In this document: positions 10,082-19,509 of the stretch, one piece after another
How positions within the stretch are numbered: the first letter of the stretch is position 1
Layout: every line of letters begins with the position of its first letter
NCBI RefSeq assembly: GCF_024282095.1
Contig: NZ_JAMWZS010000009.1
Span: 1 to 64,000, forward strand
Source of the DNA: Nitrosomonas sp.
Lineage (GTDB): Bacteria > Pseudomonadota > Gammaproteobacteria > Burkholderiales > Nitrosomonadaceae
Length of the DNA stretch: 64,000 bases
Reading direction: 5' to 3'
Made by a program: the position numbers and the translations under genes
The notes under the pieces: generated by a model
Told to the model about the DNA's origin: nothing
The model's input: the letters and a program-made list of their open reading frames with translations, nothing else
Databases searched by the model: none

Positions 10082-11229
10082 ACCAATACTGCCGGTAATT
10101 GGCTTGTAAGATTATTTTTTTCCTTGGTTGCGGCACCCAATAATGCATACCCCAGTAAATTACCGGTCTCATCCCGATACAATGCTTTTACGCCATCGGT
10201 ATCAGCCTCAACCTGCCATTCGCCCTGCACACTAAAATCAGGCGGTGAAACGACTGTTGGGCACGCCGGTGTTTTCACCATGACCGGCATTGCCGGATAG
10301 TGAACAGATGTTGGATTACCTGCAAGTGTTGCAGCTAAAGCCCGCGCTGCGTGTGTAATCGGCATCACAAAAGGTAACACTTTACTTTCGACTTCTGCAC
10401 AATCGCCCAAAGCATAAATATTAGCAAACCGAGTTTGTAATAAGCGATTCACCACAATGCCACGATTAACTGGAATACCCGCTGCTTCAGCGAGTTGCGT
10501 ACGAGGACGTAGCCCCACTGATGAAAGTACCAGATCAGAATCGATTGACTCACCACTGGTGAGTGTTAAACGTAGTCGGTCTTCAACCTGATCAACCGTC
10601 TGAGTTGTCGCATTTAAGTGAAAAACCACACCGGCCGCTGCCAATTTCTGCTGTATAAATGCACCACTTGCCGGTGGCAACAACCTCCCTAGCGGTTGTG
10701 TGCTGATATCAATGACATCTACCTGATATCCCGATGCCGCCAAGTCGTTTGCAAATTCACAACCGATTAAACCAGCGCCGATAATACTGACTCGTTTCTT
10801 ACCAATCAACGCTTCACGGAAATTTTGATAATCATCCAGGTCATTCACGGTTAATATTTTTGCTACGCCATCTCCCTGCAACGGCAACCGCACCTGATCC
10901 GCGCCTAATGCCAGAACCAGTTGACCATAGAATATTTTCTCACCATCGGCCAAAATCACGGCGCTTTGCGATTGATCAATGGTAGTGACACGACAATGAG
11001 GGCGAATGGAAATCTTCAATTGTGACGCCATTTGAACAGCATCACTATTTAAAATAGATGCGGGAGTCTTACCGAATGACAAGGCATTCGATAACATCGG
11101 CTTGGAATAAAAACCACCGTGATCGGCAGATATCATCGTTACCGGAATATCTGTATTAAGTTTTCGTAACTCACGCGCCACAGCATAACCAGCCAGACCA
11201 CTCCCCACAATAACTACCGGATTACCCAT
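10078..11229 (-). CDS. FAD-dependent NAD(P)H:rubredoxin reductase
   Basis: A flavoprotein with two Rossmann motifs: [14 protein letters not shown] near residue 8 for FAD and [15 protein letters not shown] near residue 145 for NAD(P)H. It also has the late FAD-binding motif [10 protein letters not shown]. The fold and length (383) match rubredoxin and nitric-oxide/flavorubredoxin reductases. The rubredoxin gene 3 bp upstream is the obvious redox partner. Expected cytoplasmic; the final electron acceptor (oxygen, peroxide or NO detoxification enzyme) is not encoded nearby. Confidence 0.85.
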   Translation of the reverse strand: MGNPVVIVGSGLAGYAVARELRKLNTDIPVTMISADHGGFYSKPMLSNALSFGKTPASILNSDAVQMASQLKISIRPHCRVTTIDQSQSAVILADGEKIFYGQLVLALGADQVRLPLQGDGVAKILTVNDLDDYQNFREALIGKKRVSIIGAGLIGCEFANDLAASGYQVDVIDISTQPLGRLLPPASGAFIQQKLAAAGVVFHLNATTQTVDQVEDRLRLTLTSGESIDSDLVLSSVGLRPRTQLAEAAGIPVNRGIVVNRLLQTRFANIYALGDCAEVESKVLPFVMPITHAARALAATLAGNPTSVHYPAMPVMVKTPACPTVVSPPDFSVQGEWQVEADTDGVKALYRDETGNLLGYALLGAATKEKNNLTSQLPAVLV

Positions 11230-11232
11230 TAC

Positions 11233-11397
11233 TCAGATCTCCACCATTTCAAAATCCGCTTTATCCACGCCACACTCAGGACAAGACCAGTTCTCGGGAA
11301 TATCTTCCCAACGTGTCCCGGCTTTTACACCATGCTCGGGATCACCCACTGCTTCATCATAAATAAATCCGCATATATTGCATTGAAATTTCTTCAT
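11233..11397 (-). CDS. rubA: Rubredoxin
   Basis: A complete 54-residue rubredoxin. The two iron-binding CxxCG knuckles are [13 protein letters not shown] at residues 6-9 and [12 protein letters not shown] at residues 39-42. The conserved aromatic core (W at [10 protein letters not shown] and ENWSCP) is also present. One Fe held by four cysteines carries single electrons from the reductase encoded immediately downstream. The stop and the reductase start are 3 bp apart, so they are certainly one operon. The start is ATG 11395-11397. Confidence 0.93.
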   Translation of the reverse strand: MKKFQCNICGFIYDEAVGDPEHGVKAGTRWEDIPENWSCPECGVDKADFEMVEI

Positions 11398-11429
11398 TTC
11401 TTTAAACTTTATTTACAGAACTGTATAAA

Positions 11430-11480
11430 AAATAGGCACATTAATTTAGAGAAACTTTCCGTCAATCAATGTGCCTATTT
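11430..11480 (-). terminator. Inverted repeat, probable terminator of mlaA
   Basis: Two perfect 13-bp arms, AAATAGGCACATT (11430-11442) and its complement (11468-11480), enclose 25 nt. Read on the minus strand the hairpin ends in a TTTTTTATA run, like a Rho-independent terminator. It lies 160 bp downstream of mlaA and just upstream of the rubredoxin operon. The loop is long for a terminator, so a regulatory hairpin is an alternative. Confidence 0.5.
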
Positions 11481-11640
11481 ATTATTCAATAGCGGTGTAG
11501 TGCTGAATAGCTCTTCATCAGAAATAATATATGGAAAAATTTAACTTTCCGAAGTGCGGTCATGTAATCAATGTAAATAGGATAAGCAATCACTCACAAA
11601 ACAGTAGCAACATAAAAGCAAAGTATACCTTCCACTTTTA

Positions 11641-12411
11641 TTATTTATTTTCCACTGTAGCTGTGTTGTTGATCAAGCTGGTACGTCTTTGCAAATAGGC
11701 GTCACGCATGAATTCATATTTATCCAGTGCGGCCTCTTCAAGCGTTTTATCGTCATCAAGAAACTGTGCACGTGCATTGATAGTTCTCGCTGTTGCAACG
11801 GGTAAACGTAATGCCACCGTATTCAGATAATCCACATCTTTCATAAAAACCCCTGTTACCCCCTGTGTGACAGGATCCATAAAGAAACTATCAACAGCGA
11901 TTCCGAATGTATCGCGTACAGAACTTGGTCCCAAGAAAGGCAGCACAATATACGGTCCACTGGCAACACCATAACGTCCCAATGTTTGACCGAAGTCCTC
12001 GTTGCGTTTATTAAGATTAACATCGCTTGCTGCACTGATATCACTGGCAATATCAATCAAGCCGAATATACCAAAAGTGGTATTGATCAATACCCGTGTA
12101 CTGCTGACAAGTGCGCTCTCATAATTTAATTGCAGCACAGAATTAGTGGCCACCACCACGTCGTTCAGATTGGAGAAAAAGTTTCCAACCACCAGTTCGA
12201 TAGGATCTGGAGTAACTCGCTTATACCCTCTGGCAACCGGATCCAATACATTGTCATACACCATTTCATTAAAATTAAAAACGGCGCGGTTCATGGGCTC
12301 CAGAGGATCATAAGGACCATTCTGGTTATTCGTTTTGGTTGCAGCGCAGCCCGTTAAAAATAAACCAAATACCAGAATAGCAACAACTTTGGAACGGATA
12401 GTATTCATCAT
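11641..12411 (-). CDS. mlaA: Outer-membrane lipoprotein MlaA (VacJ)
   Basis: MlaA extracts phospholipids from the outer leaflet of the outer membrane and passes them to MlaC. The start chosen at 12411 (MMNTIRSKV) gives a lipoprotein signal ending in the lipobox LTGC. Family signatures follow: DPLEPMNRAVFNFNE, TFGIFGLIDIAS, DFGQTLGRYGV, GPYIVLPFLGPSSVRD. The in-frame extension to 12471 lacks a signal-peptide character and is probably untranslated. The other mla genes are not adjacent here. Confidence 0.93.
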   Translation of the reverse strand: MMNTIRSKVVAILVFGLFLTGCAATKTNNQNGPYDPLEPMNRAVFNFNEMVYDNVLDPVARGYKRVTPDPIELVVGNFFSNLNDVVVATNSVLQLNYESALVSSTRVLINTTFGIFGLIDIASDISAASDVNLNKRNEDFGQTLGRYGVASGPYIVLPFLGPSSVRDTFGIAVDSFFMDPVTQGVTGVFMKDVDYLNTVALRLPVATARTINARAQFLDDDKTLEEAALDKYEFMRDAYLQRRTSLINNTATVENK

Positions 12412-12644
12412 GCTCTTATTTATTTTAGTAAAAATTCGGTCGATCTTGCCACATTTACACAATTGGTTCAATACGCCTTGCCGCTAAGTGTGATTCGTTT
12501 GAATCAACTTTCAGTCGAGACACCACATGCAAAAACCAAAAAGTTTTCATTAAATCAACTACCAAGTCTCTGATATACGGAAAGTTTCCCATAGCACTTC
12601 ATAACATTATATTTATTCAATGAGAAAATAATGTAGTTTAACGA

Positions 12645-14738
12645 TTATGCTGTTTCCATCCCATTATGACGCAACAATGCATCCAGTTCCGGTTCACGGC
12701 CGCGAAATGCCATAAATGATTCCAATGCTGAACGGCTTCCGCCCATCGCAAGGATCTCTTCAAGAAAACGTGAACCGGTTGCAGCATTGACTACACCATC
12801 CGAAGCAGTCTCTTCAAACATACTATAAGCATCTGCCGAGAGTACTTCCGCCCACTTATAGCTGTAATAACCCGCAGCATACCCCCCAGCAAAAATATGT
12901 GCAAAACTATTAGGAAAGCGATTAAAATCCGGCGGAATGATGACCGCGACCGCTTTGCGAATATCATCCAGCAGTTGTAGCACCGTCTGGTCACCACTTG
13001 GTTTAAAATCAAAGTGGATATGCATATCAAAAAGTGCAAATTCTATCTGCCGCAACATCTGCAATCCACTTTGAAAGTTCTTGGCTTTGATCATCTTATC
13101 GAATAAAGTTCTCGGCAGCGATTCGCCGGTATCGACATGCTGCGTCATTCCGGTTAGCACATCCCATTCCCAACAAAAATTCTCCATAAACTGACTGGGC
13201 AATTCCACTGCATCCCATTCAACCCCGTTAATACCCGATACGCCCAAATCTTCCACTTGTGTCAGCAAATGATGCAAGCCATGGCCGAATTCATGAAACA
13301 GCACGATCACTTCATTATGGGTGAATAAAGCCGGACGATGTTGGTTATTGATAGTCACAGGCGCCGAGAAATTACACGTGAGATATGCGACCGGTATTTG
13401 TATATCGTGATTTCCTGCTTGTGCATTGTTGATTCGACGACGTGTAATCGCATCATCCATCCATGCGCCGCCCCGCTTGGTAGGCCGTGCATAGAGATCA
13501 AGATAAAATTGACCGATTAATTGACCTTTCGCATCGTTAATATCAAAAAATTTCACATCAGGATGCCAGCACTGAACATTGCGTGCAGCTATCGCTGGCA
13601 CAATATGTATACCGTACAGCTTTTCCACTAACTTGAACATGCCCGCCAATACCTTATCTTCCGGGAAATATTGCTTAACTTTCTGATCTGAGAAAGCATA
13701 GCGCTCTTCGCGCAATTTCTCACTCACATAGGCCAAGTCCCAAGCTTCAAGCTTCGGCAGATTCAGCTTCTCTGCTGCAAATTGCTGCAGTGCTTTCAGA
13801 TCTCGTTCAGCGTACGGTTTTGCTTTGGCGGCTAATTTCCTTAGAAAATCCAAAACCTGTTGCGGGGAAGTCGCCATTTTCGTTGCCAGCGAAACTTCAG
13901 CATAATTCTCATACCCCAGCATTTGCGCTGCTTCCTGGCGTAGCGCCAGTATCTTGTTGATAAGCGGCATATTGTCTTTATCTAGTCCGGCCTGACCATC
14001 TAACTCACTGGCACGCGTCGCATAAGCACGGTACATTTGCTCGCGAAAATTGCGATTGTCGGCATACTGCAGTATTGGAAGATAAGATGGCATATGCAAG
14101 GTAAATTTCCATCCCGTTTTGGAATCCGCTGCAGCCTGTTCCTTAGCGGTTTGTAATACATCGTCCGGAATACCTGCTACGGTTTCTGCATCTTCAACAA
14201 ATAATGCATAGGCATTCGTGGCATCCAGTAAGTTATCATTAAACTCTGATGATAATTTCGACAGGTCTTCCTGGATCTGCATGAATCGTTGCTTTTTGTC
14301 AGACGGCAATTCCGCGCCACCTAAACGAAAATCCCTTAATTCATTTTCAATAATTTTTTTTCGCGCCGCAGTCAAATGGTCAAATTCCGCACTTGCTCGC
14401 AATTGCTTAAACTTTTCGAACAATACCAAATCCTGCGATAGTTCAGCGTAAAACTGCGTAATCAATGGAAGATTCGCATTATAGATCTCGCGAAGTTGCG
14501 GACTGTTCATCACTGCATTCAAATGCGATACCTGCCCCCAAGCACGTGATAAACGTTCATTGGCATCCACCATCGGCTGCACAAAAATTTGCCAGGTAGG
14601 CACCTGATTATCAGTCCGCACTTTTTCGATCACCGTGCGATTTTCTTTCAACAAGGTCTCGATGGCTGGTGAAATATGTTCATTCTTTATTTCCGCAAAA
14701 CGGGGCAATCCGGAAAAATCAAGTAACGGGTTTGACAT
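12645..14738 (-). CDS. prlC: Oligopeptidase A (M3 metallopeptidase)
   Basis: A cytosolic zinc endopeptidase that degrades signal peptides and other short peptides. The zinc motif HEFGH is in VLFHEFGHGLHHLLT, with the third ligand glutamate in the NGVEWDAVELPSQFMENF segment. C-terminal GGYAAGYYSYKWAE is diagnostic of the M3A family. The 697-residue length is typical. It stands between pyrX upstream and mlaA downstream on the same strand, with gaps that suggest separate transcription. Confidence 0.94.
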   Translation of the reverse strand: MSNPLLDFSGLPRFAEIKNEHISPAIETLLKENRTVIEKVRTDNQVPTWQIFVQPMVDANERLSRAWGQVSHLNAVMNSPQLREIYNANLPLITQFYAELSQDLVLFEKFKQLRASAEFDHLTAARKKIIENELRDFRLGGAELPSDKKQRFMQIQEDLSKLSSEFNDNLLDATNAYALFVEDAETVAGIPDDVLQTAKEQAAADSKTGWKFTLHMPSYLPILQYADNRNFREQMYRAYATRASELDGQAGLDKDNMPLINKILALRQEAAQMLGYENYAEVSLATKMATSPQQVLDFLRKLAAKAKPYAERDLKALQQFAAEKLNLPKLEAWDLAYVSEKLREERYAFSDQKVKQYFPEDKVLAGMFKLVEKLYGIHIVPAIAARNVQCWHPDVKFFDINDAKGQLIGQFYLDLYARPTKRGGAWMDDAITRRRINNAQAGNHDIQIPVAYLTCNFSAPVTINNQHRPALFTHNEVIVLFHEFGHGLHHLLTQVEDLGVSGINGVEWDAVELPSQFMENFCWEWDVLTGMTQHVDTGESLPRTLFDKMIKAKNFQSGLQMLRQIEFALFDMHIHFDFKPSGDQTVLQLLDDIRKAVAVIIPPDFNRFPNSFAHIFAGGYAAGYYSYKWAEVLSADAYSMFEETASDGVVNAATGSRFLEEILAMGGSRSALESFMAFRGREPELDALLRHNGMETA

Positions 14739-14821
14739 GTTGTTCCCAATAATCAGTTAAAAACTTGCGTCGTGCTAATGCGCATTGACAGGCCGTTGAA
14801 ATCCGTGAAACACCATCAGAC

Positions 14822-16096
14822 TCAGCGCTCGTAAACAATCTGGCCGTTCACCAAAGTATATTTAATACCACCGGGTAATTCCATACCCATAAAGGGCGTG
14901 TTTTTACCTTGACTCAGAATGGCAGTCGATGTCACCTTCCAATAATGGTCAGGATCAAATATGCAGATATCCGCGGCACTTCCGACGGCGATATGTCCTG
15001 CATCAATTCCCAGTATTTGTGCCGGGTCCGATGTAATCTTCGCCAACACTTTCAACAAAGGCAGGCGCATTTCCACCCCCCATTTTAAGGTTAGCGGCAG
15101 CAATAATTCCACACCGGTAGCACCGATCTCGGACTGACCGAACGGCAGCAATTTAGCATCTTCATCCACCGGCGCATGATCTGAACAAATCGCATCGATC
15201 GTGCCATCCAGCACACCTTGCCGCAACGCGTCCCGGTCACTGAAACCACGCAACGGCGGCATCAGATGACAATTGGAATCGAAGAAACCGATGTCCATGT
15301 CAGACAGATGCAGATGATTGATCGTCACATCGCAACTTATTGGCAAACCCTGCTGCTTAGCGACACGAACCATCGCCAGACCTTCAGCACTGGAAATCCG
15401 ACACAAATGCACTCTGACGCCTGTTTCTTTCGTCAGTAAAATAATATTGGCTAAAGCAATTGTTTCAGCACACACAGGAACTGTGGGCAAACCCAGCCGA
15501 GTTGCCACTTCTCCATCATGCGCCACGCCATCACTGGTCAAGCTGATTTCTTGTGGCCGTAACCATACGCTGAAACCGAATGTAGAAGCGTACCGCATTG
15601 CCTGCATCAACACGCGCAAGTTGGATAATAAGCCATCCGACTGACCAAACACAACACACCCGGCATCATTCAATTCCGCCATCTCAGTCAGGCGCTCACC
15701 GTTTAATCCTTGAGTAAGCGCACCAATGGGATAAACATGTGCCTGATTAAGACTTTTAGCACGATGCTTCAGCATTTCGACCAACCCCGGTTCATCCAAT
15801 GGAGGATCCGTATCCGGCGGACAGGCAAAACTCGTTACACCACCCGCAACCGCCGCTCCCATCTCAGATTCCAGCGTTGCTTTATATTCAAAACCAGGTT
15901 CGCGCAAGCGCACTGACAAATCAACGAAACCCGGGCAAACGATTAACGAGCGCGCATCAATGACGCGACTGGCCTGAAATTCCTTGGGAATTTCACCTAT
16001 GGCGACGATTTTACCCTTCGCAATAAAAATATCCTGAACGGCATCAACACCATGCTTGGGATCAATCAAACGCCCATTCTTAATATGAATTTTCAT
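14822..16096 (-). CDS. pyrX: Dihydroorotase-like protein, probably non-catalytic
   Basis: It has the amidohydrolase fold and length (424) of class I dihydroorotase, but the first metal motif, normally DxHxHxREPG, reads VDLSVRLREPG. Both zinc histidines are replaced by Ser and Arg. Later elements (INHLHLSD, CSDHAPVDED) are partly kept. Proteins of this type (PyrC' of Pseudomonas) are structural partners required by the PyrB aspartate transcarbamoylase. The gene follows pyrB by 10 bp, as in that system. A true dihydroorotase should be encoded elsewhere in the genome. Confidence 0.87.
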   Translation of the reverse strand: MKIHIKNGRLIDPKHGVDAVQDIFIAKGKIVAIGEIPKEFQASRVIDARSLIVCPGFVDLSVRLREPGFEYKATLESEMGAAVAGGVTSFACPPDTDPPLDEPGLVEMLKHRAKSLNQAHVYPIGALTQGLNGERLTEMAELNDAGCVVFGQSDGLLSNLRVLMQAMRYASTFGFSVWLRPQEISLTSDGVAHDGEVATRLGLPTVPVCAETIALANIILLTKETGVRVHLCRISSAEGLAMVRVAKQQGLPISCDVTINHLHLSDMDIGFFDSNCHLMPPLRGFSDRDALRQGVLDGTIDAICSDHAPVDEDAKLLPFGQSEIGATGVELLLPLTLKWGVEMRLPLLKVLAKITSDPAQILGIDAGHIAVGSAADICIFDPDHYWKVTSTAILSQGKNTPFMGMELPGGIKYTLVNGQIVYER

Positions 16097-16106
16097 GCAG
16101 ACGACC

Positions 16107-17066
16107 TTAAGCTTGATTACCCGCCAGAATCGACATCACAGCCATGCGTACTGCGATACCAAATGTCACCTGAGACAAAATCACCGACTGTTTACCATCT
16201 GCAACCGCAGAATCAATTTCCACGCCCCGATTCATCGGTCCAGGATGCATGACAATGGCGTCACGCCGCGCAAGCGATAACTTTTCCGGAGTCAGTCCAT
16301 AGTATTTAAAATATTCTTCCGGGCTAGGCAGATTCGCACCTTGCATGCGTTCATTCTGCAGGCGCAGCATCATCAACACATCAATATCCTTCAATCCTTT
16401 CGCCATATCATGATAGACATGTACACCCAAGCGTTCTACCATTTTTGGCAACAAAGTTTTAGGTGCAATCACACGCACTTCCGGTACTCCCAATGTAGTC
16501 AACGCATGAATCTGAGAACGCGCGACTCTGGAATGTAGAATGTCGCCAATGATTGCAACGCGCAAATTATGGAAATCCTGCTTGTAACGCCGGATCGTGA
16601 ACATATCAAGCAATGCCTGCGTTGGGTGTGCATGACTGCCGTCACCGGCATTAATTACATGAATATCTGACCGCACATGCCTTGCAATCAAATGAGCAGC
16701 GCCACTCTGCGCATGCCGCACCACAAACATATCTGCATTCATCGCGGAAAGATTATTGACGGTATCCAGTAGCGCTTCGCCCTTGGATTGTGCAGAAACT
16801 GCAATATTGAGATTAATGACATCGGCCGACAACCGTTTAGCGGCAATTTCAAAGGTCGTTCGTGTACGCGTACTGGGTTCAAAGAAAAGATTGAATATCG
16901 ATTTTCCACGCAATAATGGAATTTTTTTAACATCGCGTTCGGTAACGCCAACGAATGATTCGGCGGTATCCAATATGTGCAATAAAATAGATGCCGGCAA
17001 TCCTTCCGTCGTCAGCAAATGCTGCAGCACACCATTCTCATTCAATTGCGGATTCCTATTCATCAT
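16107..17066 (-). CDS. pyrB: Aspartate carbamoyltransferase catalytic subunit
   Basis: Condenses carbamoyl phosphate and aspartate in de novo pyrimidine synthesis. The carbamoyl-phosphate loop [19 protein letters not shown] is intact and the C-terminal [12 protein letters not shown] loop is present. Of 319 residues, it belongs to the class that assembles with a dihydroorotase-like subunit rather than with PyrI, consistent with pyrX 10 bp downstream. The start overlaps the pyrR stop. Confidence 0.95.
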   Translation of the reverse strand: MMNRNPQLNENGVLQHLLTTEGLPASILLHILDTAESFVGVTERDVKKIPLLRGKSIFNLFFEPSTRTRTTFEIAAKRLSADVINLNIAVSAQSKGEALLDTVNNLSAMNADMFVVRHAQSGAAHLIARHVRSDIHVINAGDGSHAHPTQALLDMFTIRRYKQDFHNLRVAIIGDILHSRVARSQIHALTTLGVPEVRVIAPKTLLPKMVERLGVHVYHDMAKGLKDIDVLMMLRLQNERMQGANLPSPEEYFKYYGLTPEKLSLARRDAIVMHPGPMNRGVEIDSAVADGKQSVILSQVTFGIAVRMAVMSILAGNQA

Positions 17067-17581
17067 TCCGCAAGGCTCTTGTCATACAAATTCAAGCTTA
17101 ATTTTCCACTCGTTTCGCGCTTCAATTCCAGCATCTTGTCTGCCGGTAACTGAAGTTCAATGCCCGTATATTGTGCGGCAATCGGCAATTCCCGCCCACC
17201 GCGGTCAACCAGCGTAGCGAGCCTAATACAAGCGGGACGGCCGTAATCAAATAACTCATTAATCGCCGCACGAATTGTTCGTCCCGTATTCACAACATCA
17301 TCGACCAACAAAATACGCGCCCCTTCCACTTCAAAGGGTATTTCCGATGGTTTGACTTGCGAGTGCAATCCAATTTTATCAAAATCATCCCGATAAAAAG
17401 ATACACTCAATATACCCAGCGGTTCTGTAATTGCCAGTTCCTGATGCAAGCGCTCCGCCAGCCAAACCCCTCCCGTGCGGATACCTATAATTGCAAAACC
17501 CTTATAATCATCGGCTTGGATCTTTTGGACGAGATCCTTGAATACTGCTTCAGCGTCTGGTAATTGCATGCTGTTCGTCAA
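17063..17581 (-). CDS. pyrR: Bifunctional pyr operon regulator / uracil phosphoribosyltransferase
   Basis: The PRPP-binding motif [19 protein letters not shown] is clear, and [13 protein letters not shown] is the PyrR signature. PyrR proteins bind pyr mRNA or DNA-linked signals and have weak UPRT activity. 172 residues is normal. It overlaps ruvX by about 30 bp if the first ATG (17581) is used; a second ATG at 17569 is a possible start. Position directly upstream of pyrB suggests local control of pyrimidine genes; no clear attenuator was identified. Confidence 0.93.
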   Translation of the reverse strand: MTNSMQLPDAEAVFKDLVQKIQADDYKGFAIIGIRTGGVWLAERLHQELAITEPLGILSVSFYRDDFDKIGLHSQVKPSEIPFEVEGARILLVDDVVNTGRTIRAAINELFDYGRPACIRLATLVDRGGRELPIAAQYTGIELQLPADKMLELKRETSGKLSLNLYDKSLAE

Positions 17582-18035
17582 AAAATGATTGTAGTATCTG
17601 TTGTGCGGCTACCTGATCCAGCACTGTTTTTTGTTTTCTGCCGGTAATACCTGATTCACGTAACGCAGCACTGGCAGTTTGACTAGTATAACGCTCATCT
17701 TTCAATATCACTCTGATGTTGAAACGCCCTGTCAAACGCCGCGCAAAACGCCGGCTCAACTGGGTCAGTTCATGCGCGGTCCCATCGCTATGCAGCGGCA
17801 ACCCCACCACCAGCAAAACTGGCTGCCAGGTTTCAATCAATTGCGCAATTGTAACAAAACATCGCTCCGTCACTTCGCCATCAATCGTCACCAAGGGACG
17901 CGCCGTGCCTAGCATATTATTGCCAATCGCCACACCAATGCGTTTTTTGCCAAAATCAAAAGCCAGTACGGTACCTTGCGGGAGCCGCTCCAGTGACTGG
18001 TGTTCCGAATCCACGTCTGAAAGAATTTCTGCCAT
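17550..18035 (-). CDS. ruvX: Holliday junction resolvase-like RuvX/YqgF
   Basis: An RNase H-fold nuclease implicated in 16S rRNA 5'-end processing. The metal-binding start LAFDFGKKRIGVAIG and the DERYTSQTASAALRESG motif are intact, and the C-terminal [13 protein letters not shown] matches. The ATG at 18035 is preferred over an upstream TTG at 18041. The yqgE-ruvX-pyrR order is conserved in many proteobacteria. Confidence 0.92.
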   Translation of the reverse strand: MAEILSDVDSEHQSLERLPQGTVLAFDFGKKRIGVAIGNNMLGTARPLVTIDGEVTERCFVTIAQLIETWQPVLLVVGLPLHSDGTAHELTQLSRRFARRLTGRFNIRVILKDERYTSQTASAALRESGITGRKQKTVLDQVAAQQILQSFFDEQHAITRR

Positions 18036-18056
18036 CGGCAATGATAGTGATGATAA

Positions 18057-18617
18057 TTATGCGTGCCCAACTTCATTGGAGAGGTTGGCATCATGAATGC
18101 CCAGTAACTGCATTGCCGCTGAGAGCCTTTCTTCCGATGGCATGTTAAATATCACATCGGATGAAGCCGGCACCGTCAACCATGCATTCTGAGCCAATTC
18201 GTGCTCAATTTGACCTGCGGCCCAACCCGCATAGCCAAGGGCAATCAATACTTGATCCGGCCCATCGGCACTCGCAATGGCTTTTAAGATGTCCAGCGAC
18301 GTAGTCAATCCCACTTCCTGATTCACCGCTAACGTTGACTGCCACTTGCCTATGGGATGATGTAATACAAAGCCGCAATCCATTTGCACAGGCCCGCCAA
18401 AAAGCACAGGAATTGTCTGTGCTGAAAAATTATCTTGCGGAATGCCTAATTGATTGAATAAATTAACCAAAGTAAGGTCAGTTGGCCGGTTAATGACGAT
18501 ACCGATCGCGCCTTGTTCATTGTGCTCACAAATATACGTCAATGTCTTAGAAAATATAGAATCCGCCATTGTCGGCATAGCAATCAGGAAATGATGTGTC
18601 AGATTAATATTTTTCAT
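18057..18617 (-). CDS. yqgE: YqgE/AlgH family protein (UPF0301)
   Basis: A 186-residue protein of unknown biochemical role. It opens with [20 protein letters not shown] and includes [16 protein letters not shown] and LFGGPVQ, the hallmark motifs of the family. AlgH in Pseudomonas was linked genetically to alginate control, but a direct role is not established. First gene of the yqgE-ruvX-pyrR-pyrB-pyrX run. Confidence 0.92.
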   Translation of the reverse strand: MKNINLTHHFLIAMPTMADSIFSKTLTYICEHNEQGAIGIVINRPTDLTLVNLFNQLGIPQDNFSAQTIPVLFGGPVQMDCGFVLHHPIGKWQSTLAVNQEVGLTTSLDILKAIASADGPDQVLIALGYAGWAAGQIEHELAQNAWLTVPASSDVIFNMPSEERLSAAMQLLGIHDANLSNEVGHA

Positions 18618-18714
18618 GGCGAAATCGGTATTCCATTTACTTATTGCATCACTGTTTTATCTTGCTTATTTGATACCAGTTGATAATTAACAATTCTTAA
18701 GCTATTTATTATGA

Positions 18715-19341
18715 TCAAACCCAATAAGCTGTTTGAGTCATCACCTTTGACCCAAGCTTCATCGTGAATTTTACAGGCAGCGGCAACTCGGCGCCGCCAT
18801 AGGACAGCGCCATGGTCGCATGACTGGCTTCATCAATTTTCATTTGCGTGACAATAGCACGGCTTTTCTCATCCCTATTCGGCAAGCGTTCCAAATGACT
18901 TGCCAGATGCATACCCACTTGGTGCTCTGTTTCAGCAAGAAACCCCAAATTCCATTTATCACCCAACATTCCTGCCACTACGCCTATGGCAAAAGACCCG
19001 CCATACCACAGCGGATTCAGCAAGCTTTTACGCCCGCTCAGCTCAGCAATACGCCGCTCTGTCCATGCCAGATGTTCTGTCTCTTCGCGTGCAGCCTGCA
19101 TCAATGTTTGCTGTACGGTTTCGTTACGCGCTGTTAACCCCTGCCCTTGATACAGCGCTTGCGCGCACACTTCGCCGACATGATTCACACGCATGAGCGC
19201 ACAGGACAGTCGTTTTTCTGCATCAGTCAGCTCAACTTCGGGCAGTTCGCTACCCGGAACAGGTCGTAAGGTTTGCGCCGACGTCAGCAGAGTACGCAAA
19301 GCACTATCAAAACCAATGATAAGCTTGTCGATAGTAACCAT
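18715..19341 (-). CDS. coq7: 3-demethoxyubiquinol 3-hydroxylase (Coq7/UbiF-type)
   Basis: A membrane-bound di-iron monooxygenase of ubiquinone synthesis. The iron ligands are visible in [27 protein letters not shown] and [11 protein letters not shown]. The length of 208 residues fits the bacterial Coq7 family. It lies alone, 98 bp downstream (in minus-strand terms upstream) of yqgE, and is probably transcribed separately. Confidence 0.93.
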   Translation of the reverse strand: MVTIDKLIIGFDSALRTLLTSAQTLRPVPGSELPEVELTDAEKRLSCALMRVNHVGEVCAQALYQGQGLTARNETVQQTLMQAAREETEHLAWTERRIAELSGRKSLLNPLWYGGSFAIGVVAGMLGDKWNLGFLAETEHQVGMHLASHLERLPNRDEKSRAIVTQMKIDEASHATMALSYGGAELPLPVKFTMKLGSKVMTQTAYWV

Positions 19342-19509
19342 AATCTATTAAAAATGAATGATGAATATAGGCGCTCATTATAGACTGATATTCAAAAAAT
19401 CAGCCACCCTTTAGTACACAGAGGATTACTTACTGCTTTGCCAAATACTGTGTTGTATCAACAAGCTTCTATGAAATAAGCAACAGAATCACATAATCAT
19501 TTGTTTTCA

